Assembly: GCF_001570365.1 (NCBI RefSeq)
Contig: NZ_BBYK01000054.1
Coordinates: 1-64,000, forward strand
DNA from: Microtetraspora fusca
Lineage (GTDB): Bacteria; Actinomycetota; Actinomycetes; Streptosporangiales; Streptosporangiaceae
Length of the DNA: 64,000 bases
Reading direction: 5' to 3'
Position numbers and translations under genes: made by a program. Of the stretch, positions 58,206 to 64,000 are shown one piece after another; position 1 is the stretch's first letter; every line of letters begins with the position of its first letter. Below the pieces are notes generated by a model. The model was not told where the DNA came from. It did no database searches and saw only the letters and a list, made by a program, of their open reading frames with translations.

Positions 58206-58888
58206 GCCGCACGCCGAGGGGCACGCGTACGGAGGATCGGGCCGGGGACGCGCGGGCGAAGGCCCGCACATCGCGAGCGGGGGCTCCGGCAGAGAACGCG
58301 CCGGCCGGATCCCGCGTTCGGGAGGGGGACGCGCCGAGGGGATCCCGCGTGGTGGGGGCCCTGCCCCGCGTGCGGCGGCTGCGCCCGGCCCTCGCCGTGG
58401 TACTGGCGACGATCCTCGCGGCCGTCCTCGCGTACGGCCTGGCCAGGAAGGGGAGCACGGACCCGGCCGTGATCCGGCGGACGCCGGACCTCGCGGGAAG
58501 CACCCTGGACGGGCGGGACTTCCGGCTCGCCGGGCTGCGCGGGCACGTCGTGCTGGTCAACGTCTGGGCCTCCTGGTGCGGCCCCTGCCGGGAGGAACTG
58601 CCGCTGCTGCTGGACACCGTGCGGCGATACGCCCCCCGGGGGCTGCGCGCGGTGGGCGTGGACACGCGCGACGGGCGGCCGGCGGCGCGGGCCTTCCTCG
58701 AGGAGTCCGGCGACGGCGGGTTCCCGCACCTGTTCGATCCGGACGGGCGGCTGGCGGTCGAGCTCGGCGCGTTCGGGGTGCCGGAGACCTTCCTGCTCGA
58801 CCGGAACGGCGTGATCGTCCGCCGCCGCGTCGGCCCCCTCACCGAGGAGTGGATCGAGGCGAACGTCCTGCCGGAGCTGGCCGCGTGA
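58202..58888 (+). CDS. ccmG: membrane thioredoxin CcmG (DsbE)
   Basis: A 228-residue protein with an N-terminal cytoplasmic basic tail of about 60 residues, one membrane anchor (LAVVLATILAAVLAYGL) and a thioredoxin fold with W-C126-G-P-C129 (VWASWCGPC) and the cis-Pro region GVPETFLLD. It reduces apocytochrome cysteines before heme attachment. The start overlaps the ccmF stop (ATGA). Confidence 0.9.
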   Translation: MSRTPRGTRTEDRAGDARAKARTSRAGAPAENAPAGSRVREGDAPRGSRVVGALPRVRRLRPALAVVLATILAAVLAYGLARKGSTDPAVIRRTPDLAGSTLDGRDFRLAGLRGHVVLVNVWASWCGPCREELPLLLDTVRRYAPRGLRAVGVDTRDGRPAARAFLEESGDGGFPHLFDPDGRLAVELGAFGVPETFLLDRNGVIVRRRVGPLTEEWIEANVLPELAA

Positions 58889-59988
58889 TCGCCGTCCGCC
58901 GCCGTGACCGCCCCGCCTCCGGACGCCGGCCAGCGTGCCCCACCCTGGGCCGTCCCGCACGCGGCCGTCGTCATCCTGGCCGCTCCGTTCTCGGCCGCCT
59001 CGCTCTCAGCCGTCCCAGGTTCGGGCGTCCCTTGACCGGCCGGAGCCTGGCCGCCCGTGTGGCGACCGGCGGCCTGGCCGTCCTGCTCGCGCTCGCGGCG
59101 CTGGCGGTGTGGCGGTCGGCGCAGCGGGAGCCGGCGGACCGCGCCACCGAGGTGGCCGAGATCGCCTCGGGGCTGCGCTGTCCCGACTGTGAGGGGCTGT
59201 CCGCCGCCGAGTCGTCCTCGACCATGGCCCGGGCCGTGCGCGAGGAGATCGGACGGCAGCTCGCCCAGGGGCACGATCCCGACCAGATCCGGCAGTTCTT
59301 CGCGAGCCGGTACGGCCCGGCGTTCCTGCTTTCGCCCCCGGTGTCGGGCGCGTCGGCGATCCTGTGGGCGCTGCCCGTGGTCGTGTTCGCCGTCGGCTGC
59401 GCGGCCGTCCTCGCGCTTCTCCTGCGCGGACGACGCCGCACCTGTTCCTTGCGCCGGGACCGGGAACGCGGTTCGCCCGCTCCTCGCCCGCGTCGCGCCG
59501 GGATCGCGCTGCCGGCCGCCGCCGTGGCCGCGGGCGTCCTCGCGCTGCTGCTGGCCCGGCCGGACGCGCGGGCGGCGCCACCGCCCGCACCGCGCGCGGA
59601 CGGCCCCGCCGACCTCGTCTCCCTCGGCCGGACCCTCGACTCCATGGGTGACGCCGAGGGCGCCGTACGGGCCTACCGCGAGGCCGCCGCGCTGCTCCCG
59701 GAGGACCCGCGGATCCCGCGCCTCCTCGGGCTCGCCCTGCTGAAGGCGGGCCGTCCCGCCGAGGCCGTCGCGCTGCTGCGGCCCCTGCTCGCGCGCTCCC
59801 CGGACGACGACGAGCTGCTGCTCGTCCTCGGGGCCGCCGAACTCACCGCCGATCCGCCCGCCGGGCGGCGCACGCTCCGGCGCTTCCTCCGGCTCGCCCC
59901 GCCGGGCCACCCCGCCGTCGCGCGGGTGCGCCGGCTGCTCGCCGTACGGCACGACGGAACAGGAGCCGCTGGAGCCGCCACACCGTGA
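58885..59988 (+). CDS. ccmH: CcmH-CcmI fusion
   Basis: A 367-residue protein. The CcmH-type heme lyase motif L-R-C99-P-D-C102 (SGLRCPDCEGLS) lies after an N-terminal membrane segment; after a second membrane region the C-terminal part has TPR-like helices (SLGRTLDSMGDAEGAVRAYREAAALLPEDPRI and LLKAGRPAEAVALLRPLL), the apocytochrome-binding job of CcmI. The first 55 residues are Arg/Pro-rich and odd; the start (GTG 58885, overlapping ccmG stop) could be later, for example TTG 59032. Confidence 0.85.
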   Translation: MIAVRRRDRPASGRRPACPTLGRPARGRRHPGRSVLGRLALSRPRFGRPLTGRSLAARVATGGLAVLLALAALAVWRSAQREPADRATEVAEIASGLRCPDCEGLSAAESSSTMARAVREEIGRQLAQGHDPDQIRQFFASRYGPAFLLSPPVSGASAILWALPVVVFAVGCAAVLALLLRGRRRTCSLRRDRERGSPAPRPRRAGIALPAAAVAAGVLALLLARPDARAAPPPAPRADGPADLVSLGRTLDSMGDAEGAVRAYREAAALLPEDPRIPRLLGLALLKAGRPAEAVALLRPLLARSPDDDELLLVLGAAELTADPPAGRRTLRRFLRLAPPGHPAVARVRRLLAVRHDGTGAAGAATP

Positions 59989-60250
59989 CGGCCACGGCGA
60001 GGAGCAGCGCGGCGCGGGCCGCGCGGCGGGCGACGCCGCGTCCCGTGCGCCGGCTCCGGTGCGGCGCGTCCTGGATCGGGACCCCGGCATAGGACGTGGC
60101 GGCGCTGTGGCACGCCTCCTCCCGCTCCGCGTACGCCATGTTGGCGAGCAGTCGGACCTCGGGGAAGGAGCCGTGCGCCGGGCGCACGTACTCCCAGCGC
60201 CAGTAGCCGTCCGGCTGGCGCCAGACCTCGATGCGGTCGTCCCACCTCAC
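59843..60250 (-). CDS. small protein at the end of the qcr operon
   Basis: A 135-residue protein starting with GTG 60250, which overlaps the qcrB stop by 4 nt. The N-terminal part (VRWDDRIEVWRQPDGYWRWEYVRPAHGSFPEVRLLANMAYAEREEACHSAA) is plausible and resembles short DUF1508-like strand patterns; a hydrophobic stretch follows. The C-terminal 49 codons lie antisense inside ccmH and look like a frame shadow, so the true end may be shorter or the 3' ends really overlap by 146 bp. Confidence 0.55.
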   Translation of the reverse strand: MRWDDRIEVWRQPDGYWRWEYVRPAHGSFPEVRLLANMAYAEREEACHSAATSYAGVPIQDAPHRSRRTGRGVARRAARAALLLAVAVTVWRLQRLLFRRAVRRAAGAPARRRGGPAGRAGGSAGACAARRADRR

Positions 60251-61692
60251 GCGCCGGCCCCCTCCTCCCCGGACGCGGCGGGCCGTTCCGCCCCCGCCGC
60301 ACGCCGCTCGCCGCCCTCCACATCGGGCGGCCGACGGCGGATCACGGCGGCGATCCGCCGCCACCGCAGGTCGAGCAGCGTCGCCTCCGGGTCCTCGCGC
60401 AGCGCCCGCGCCAGCACGTACGCCACGGCCCCGATCGCCACGGGGACGACCAGTACGACGATCCGCATCGTACGGACGATCCCGAAGACGGGGATCTGGA
60501 AATAGCGCGCCACCACGTCGTCCGAGGAGGCGAGCAGCAGCAGGCCGTAGAACGACGCGCCCCACGCCCAGGCGGCCACCCTGGCCGGGCTGTCCCGCGG
60601 CCGGTCGAGCACCTGGTGGCGGCCCCGGCCACGGGTGAGCCGCCGGTCCAGCCACGGCCACAGGTACAGCACGAGGAAGGTCAGCGCGGGCATGACCACG
60701 CCGGGCACGAACGGCGCCGGGACCAGATAGCCGAAGATCCGGAACTCGTACGGGGGATACAGCCGAAGCGCCCCCTCGACCCAGGCGAGGAACCAGTCCG
60801 GCTGCGCCGGGGAGGTGGCCCCGCTCGGCCGGAACGGGCCCCACACCCACACCGGGTTGATCTGGACCAGGCCGCCGAGCCCGAACGTGACGGCGAACAC
60901 GGCGCACATCAGGGCCAGCGACCGGAAGCCGTACGTCGGCCACATCTTGGAGCCCACCACGTTGTCCTGGGTGCGGCCGGGGCCGGGGAAGTGCGTGTGC
61001 TTCTGCCGGATCAGGATCGCGAGGTGCGCGCCGATCAGGGCGGCGATCGCGCCGGGCAGCAGGAGCACGTGCAGGATGTAGAGCCGGGGGATGATCGACG
61101 TCCCGGGGAACCCGCCGCCGAAGAGCAGGAAGGCCGCCCACGGCCCGACCACCGGCACCGACAGCAGCGTCGCGGCGGCGATCCTGAGCCCGGTGCCGGA
61201 CAGGAGGTCGTCGGGCACGGAATAGCCGGCGAAGCCGGTGGCGATCCCGAGGAGGAACATCGTCAGCCCGATCACCCAGTTGATCTCGCGCGGCTTGCGG
61301 AACGCGCCGGTGAGGAAGATCCGGGACAGGTGCGCGACGATCGCGGAGAGGAAGACGAGCGCCGACCAGTGGTGGGTCTGCCGCATGAGGAGGCCCGCCC
61401 GCACGTCCCAGCTCAGCGTCACGGCCGACGCGTACGCCGCGGACGCCCGCACCCCGCGCATCGGGCCGTACGCGCCGGTGTAGACGGTCTCGGCCGGGCT
61501 CGGTTCGAAGAACAACGTGAGGAAGACGCCCGTCGCGACCAGCGACACGAAGGAGTAGAGGGCGATCTCGCCCAGCATGAACGTCCAGTGGTCGGGGAAG
61601 ACCTTGGCCAGCGTCTTCCTGGTCACGGACGCGATCCGCACTCTGCCGTCCAGCCACAACAGCACGCGGCGGACGGCCCATCTGGTGATCAT
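60247..61692 (-). CDS. qcrB: bc complex cytochrome b subunit QcrB
   Basis: A 481-residue integral membrane subunit. Four heme ligands are visible as two pairs: H107 or H108 (RQTHHWSAL) and H121 (IVAHLSRIF) with H208 (LYILHVLLL) and H223 (IGAHLAIL). The quinol-site PEWY motif reads PDWF (QPDWFLAWVEG). ATG 61692 overlaps the qcrA stop. It oxidises menaquinol and passes electrons to QcrA and QcrC. About 60 residues shorter than common actinobacterial QcrB, mainly at the C-terminus. Confidence 0.92.
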   Translation of the reverse strand: MITRWAVRRVLLWLDGRVRIASVTRKTLAKVFPDHWTFMLGEIALYSFVSLVATGVFLTLFFEPSPAETVYTGAYGPMRGVRASAAYASAVTLSWDVRAGLLMRQTHHWSALVFLSAIVAHLSRIFLTGAFRKPREINWVIGLTMFLLGIATGFAGYSVPDDLLSGTGLRIAAATLLSVPVVGPWAAFLLFGGGFPGTSIIPRLYILHVLLLPGAIAALIGAHLAILIRQKHTHFPGPGRTQDNVVGSKMWPTYGFRSLALMCAVFAVTFGLGGLVQINPVWVWGPFRPSGATSPAQPDWFLAWVEGALRLYPPYEFRIFGYLVPAPFVPGVVMPALTFLVLYLWPWLDRRLTRGRGRHQVLDRPRDSPARVAAWAWGASFYGLLLLASSDDVVARYFQIPVFGIVRTMRIVVLVVPVAIGAVAYVLARALREDPEATLLDLRWRRIAAVIRRRPPDVEGGERRAAGAERPAASGEEGAGA

Positions 61693-62546
61693 GCCGACCT
61701 CCAGTAGCCCGGTCCGACCGGAGTGGGGAAGTCGCCCCGCGCGACCAGCACCCCCTCGGCGTTCACGCCGATCGGAAGCTGGGGGAGCGACCGCGCGGCG
61801 GGCCCGGCGACCGGCGAGGCGCCCTTCAGGACGTCGAACACCGACTGGTGGCACGGGCACACGAGCTGCTCGGCGGTCTGCACGTACAGCGCGACCGGGC
61901 AGCCCGCGTGCGTGCAGATCTTGGAGTAGGCGACGACGCCGTCCACCGTCCACGCCTTCCGCCCGCGCGGCAGCGCGAGCCGCGCCGGGTTGACGCGTAG
62001 CAGCACGGTCATGGCGTGGTCGTCCTTGAGGCGTCCCTCGGGGAACGCCGTCACGATCCCGCCGAGTGCGATGTCGGAGGGCCGCAGCGGCGCGCCGTCC
62101 GCGTTCACGAGCCGGACGCCGTCACGCCACGCGGTACGGCGGAGCGCCCGCCAGGGCGTGGGCCCGTGGAACAGCAGCGACCGGATCGGGAACACGAGCG
62201 CCACGCCGAGCGTGCCGAGGGCGAGCATGAGCATCCGGCGCGGCAGGGCCGCCCGGACGACCGGCTCCTGGTCCGCGTCCAACTCGGCGGTGAAGGCGCG
62301 CCGGGCCTCGGGAGGCGAGATCATCGCCTCCCGTTCCTCCACGTACGGCCCCTGCGGGAGCAGGCGTGCGGCCCACACGGCGAACCCGGCGGCCAGGCCG
62401 GCGAAGGCGAGGCACAGGGCGAGCCCGAGGAGCTGCGTCTGGTTCCCGAGGACGTAGACCGCGGCGAAGGAGACCGCGGCGAGCACGGTGAGCGCGAACG
62501 CCGCCGCGACGAGCCGCTCCGCGGTCCGGCGTCCCCGCCCGTTCAT
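61689..62546 (-). CDS. qcrA: Rieske iron-sulfur subunit QcrA
   Basis: A 285-residue subunit with three N-terminal membrane segments (about residues 12-34, 38-60, 102-124), the actinobacterial QcrA layout. The 2Fe-2S site has C211-T-H213-A-G-C216 and C230-P-C232-H233. ATG 62546 overlaps the qcrC stop by 4 nt. Electron carrier from the quinol site to cytochrome cc. Confidence 0.93.
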   Translation of the reverse strand: MNGRGRRTAERLVAAAFALTVLAAVSFAAVYVLGNQTQLLGLALCLAFAGLAAGFAVWAARLLPQGPYVEEREAMISPPEARRAFTAELDADQEPVVRAALPRRMLMLALGTLGVALVFPIRSLLFHGPTPWRALRRTAWRDGVRLVNADGAPLRPSDIALGGIVTAFPEGRLKDDHAMTVLLRVNPARLALPRGRKAWTVDGVVAYSKICTHAGCPVALYVQTAEQLVCPCHQSVFDVLKGASPVAGPAARSLPQLPIGVNAEGVLVARGDFPTPVGPGYWRSA

Positions 62547-63307
62547 CGCGCCCGCTTTCCGAGCGCCCGGATGACGAGCAGCAGCACGCCCAGGCCGAGC
62601 ACCCACGCCACGACGCCCTCGGTGACCGGGCCGACCCCGCCGAGCGGCCAGCCGCCCGCGCCGGACGTGCGCGGCAGCGTGCGGATGTACGCGATGACCG
62701 AGTTGAGCGCGCCGTCGCTGAGCGTCCCCCGGCCGAACTTCGGCATCGCCCCCGGCCCGAGTCGTACGGCCTCGGCGATCTGGACGGGCGCCGTCCCCGT
62801 CAGGGACGGGGCGTACCGCCCGGCGGGCAGCGCGCCGCCCTCGCCGGTGGAGGAGTGGCAGGCGGCGCAGTCGCGCAGGTAGATCGTCAGACCCTGCTGT
62901 ACGTTCCCCTTGCCCACGGCCGGGATGGCGGGGCCGGGCCCGAACGAGGCGACGTAGGAGACCAGGGCGTCGATGTCCCGCCGGCCGAAGGCGGGAGGGC
63001 CGTGTCTCGGCAGCGCCCGCGGGTTCGGCAGCGGCATCCGGCCGGTGGAGAGCCAGAAGTCCGCGCTCGCCGCTCCCACGCCTTTCAGGCTCGGGCCGTA
63101 CTGGGAGCCCTCGCCCCGCTGGCCGTGGCAGCTCGCGCAACTGATCCCGTACAGCTGCCGCCCCCGGACCATCGGCGACGGCGACGGCGCGGGAGCTGAA
63201 ACCGCGGCCGGACGCGGACCCGCCGCGGGCGCGGCGAAGGAGAGCAGGGGCGCGGCGAGCAGTGGCACGGTGAGCAGGGGCGCGATGATCTGTCGCTGGG
63301 TCGGCAC
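62543..63307 (-). CDS. qcrC: diheme cytochrome c subunit QcrC
   Basis: A 254-residue exported subunit. Two heme c sites: C57-A-S-C60-H61 (ISCASCHG) and C147-A-A-C150-H151 (RDCAACHS). The N-terminal hydrophobic stretch is a signal anchor and the C-terminal segment VVAWVLGLGVLLLVIRALGKRAR is a membrane anchor, as in actinobacterial cytochrome cc. GTG 63307 lies 2 bp past the stop of the preceding cytochrome gene. Its two hemes would need the Ccm machinery or a distant System II. Confidence 0.92.
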   Translation of the reverse strand: MPTQRQIIAPLLTVPLLAAPLLSFAAPAAGPRPAAVSAPAPSPSPMVRGRQLYGISCASCHGQRGEGSQYGPSLKGVGAASADFWLSTGRMPLPNPRALPRHGPPAFGRRDIDALVSYVASFGPGPAIPAVGKGNVQQGLTIYLRDCAACHSSTGEGGALPAGRYAPSLTGTAPVQIAEAVRLGPGAMPKFGRGTLSDGALNSVIAYIRTLPRTSGAGGWPLGGVGPVTEGVVAWVLGLGVLLLVIRALGKRAR

Positions 63308-63309
63308 GG

Positions 63310-63708
63310 TCAGTCCAGGGTGAAGAGGTAGGCGGCGATGTCGCGCGCGTCCTGCTCGGTCACGCCGAGGTTCGGCATGGCCGTCCCCGGCTCGATCGCG
63401 GGCGGGTTGCGGATCCAGCGCTGCAGGTTCGGCCCGCTGTTCGGCAGCTCCCCGGCGATGTAGCCGCGCCGTCCGAAGGACGTGAGCGGCGGGCCCACGA
63501 GCGCGTCCCCCTCGACGCCGGGCACGGTGTGGCAGGAGGTGCAGCCGTACCGGCTGAGGAGGAGCCGCCCCTTCGCCGGGCTGCCGTCGGGCACCTCCGG
63601 CGGCGGCTCGCCGCCCGCGCCGCAGCCTCCGGCGCACGCCGCCAGCACCGCGAGCGCGACCGCGGCGATCACGCGGCGGCCGGGGACGGCGCCGCCCCGC
63701 CGCCTCAT
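63310..63708 (-). CDS. monoheme cytochrome c lipoprotein
   Basis: A 132-residue exported cytochrome. A hydrophobic signal segment with a lipobox-like site (LAACAGGC) precedes one heme c site C56-T-S-C59-H60 (YGCTSCHTVPG) and a Met-ligand region (TAMPNLGV). It overlaps the ctaG-like stop (ATGA) and sits in front of qcrC. It may carry electrons between the bc complex and a terminal oxidase. Confidence 0.88.
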   Translation of the reverse strand: MRRRGGAVPGRRVIAAVALAVLAACAGGCGAGGEPPPEVPDGSPAKGRLLLSRYGCTSCHTVPGVEGDALVGPPLTSFGRRGYIAGELPNSGPNLQRWIRNPPAIEPGTAMPNLGVTEQDARDIAAYLFTLD

Positions 63709-64000
63709 CGGCCGGCCTCCTCCGACGAGGACGCGGGCAGCGTCATGGCGTCGTTCCCCCTTTCCGCGGTCCCCATCCAGGCGAGGAAGAAGACCACGAT
63801 CGCGGCGAAGTAGACGACGTCCGCCGGCACCCACATCACCAGGCCGGCGAGCTGCTGGTCGGCCAGCGGGTTCGCGCCGGACGCGGCCGCGGCCGCCGCC
63901 TGGGACGGGTACAGCGGAGCGGGCGCCAGCGTGAGGACGGCGCCGAGCGCCGCCGCCGGCAGCGCGGTGACGAACAGGTAGAGCGTCGCGACCGGCGGGC
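63705..64000 (-). CDS. ctaG: CtaG-type cytochrome c oxidase assembly protein (partial)
   Basis: Only the C-terminal 97 residues are inside the window; the gene continues beyond 64000. It shows membrane segment LYLFVTALPAAALGAVLTLA, then PLADQQLAGLVMWVPADVVY and FAAIVVFFLAWMGTAER, which matches the C-terminus of caa3-type CtaG (DQQLAGLxMWVPxGLVY). CtaG helps metallate cytochrome oxidase, so oxidase genes may lie beyond the edge. Part of the minus-strand qcr operon. Confidence 0.75.
   Translation of the reverse strand, partial: PPVATLYLFVTALPAAALGAVLTLAPAPLYPSQAAAAAASGANPLADQQLAGLVMWVPADVVYFAAIVVFFLAWMGTAERGNDAMTLPASSSEEAGR

Noticed and set aside
56103-58271. 722-codon minus-strand frame opposite ccmF
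   Set aside because: Shadow of ccmF and ccmG; composition is low-complexity Arg/Gly/Pro/Glu with no domain.
1-64000. CRISPR array or intact insertion sequence
   Set aside because: No regularly spaced repeats of 25-40 nt and no transposase with terminal inverted repeats were seen; repeats found are two-copy tandem duplications only.

Overview
The window is chromosomal DNA of a high-GC Gram-positive actinomycete. Codons are almost always G or C in third position, GTG and TTG starts are common, and many genes overlap by ATGA or GTGA. An SsgB-type sporulation protein, PucR and SALP genes, class I lysyl-tRNA synthetase, a Gly-Cys-Val tRNA cluster and many TetR regulators point to a sporulating, mycelial lineage. 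I lean to Streptosporangiales or relatives, but this is inference from gene content only.

Layout. 1-13 kb holds housekeeping and accessory genes: coiled-coil protein, rhomboid protease, deazaflavin-dependent oxidoreductase, a TetR/DHA2 efflux pair with two matching palindromic operators, 6-phosphogluconate dehydrogenase, a glycosidase-like propeller protein, sulfotransferase, class I LysRS, and a leaderless TetR-glycosyltransferase operon. 14.0-23.3 kb is a minus-strand aromatic catabolic operon facing a PucR regulator at 23.6 kb. It combines a salicylyl-CoA ligase-like adenylating enzyme, an ADP-forming acyl-CoA synthetase, a shortened salicylyl-CoA 5-hydroxylase-like flavoprotein, a TfdB-like phenol hydroxylase, a type I extradiol dioxygenase and a meta-cleavage product hydrolase. 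24.8-33 kb carries three tRNAs, hutH, a beta-hydroxyacid dehydrogenase-RidA fusion with a divergent LysR, pabB-pabC, an LVIVD-type lipoprotein with a divergent DUF305 lipoprotein, and ssgB.

34-44 kb is an accessory stretch. It has tRNA-Val(CAC), a hicBA toxin-antitoxin pair, a subtilase, several decayed genes (TetR tail, second hicB, NmrA-like gene), a TetR-thioesterase operon, a lipoprotein esterase, an unknown gene followed by split ParB-like half-sites, and an IS30-HTH/MarR regulator facing a DUF4097 gene plus a tiny GDKD-repeat gene. 44-54 kb has an orphan clpX with an altered ClpP-docking loop, an MFS transporter, a class D beta-lactamase, a secreted nuclease, a small secreted protein and a D-aminoacylase. 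A frameshifted carbamoyltransferase relic follows.

55-64 kb is a respiratory module. A tightly overlapping plus-strand ccmC-D-E-F-G-H operon (System I cytochrome c maturation, without ccmA or ccmB) converges on a minus-strand operon encoding a CtaG-type oxidase assembly protein (cut by the window edge), a monoheme lipoprotein cytochrome c, and QcrC-QcrA-QcrB of a bc complex. System I is unexpected in an actinomycete, which normally uses the CcsA/ResB System II. This module and the hybrid aromatic operon are the two most interesting parts of the window.
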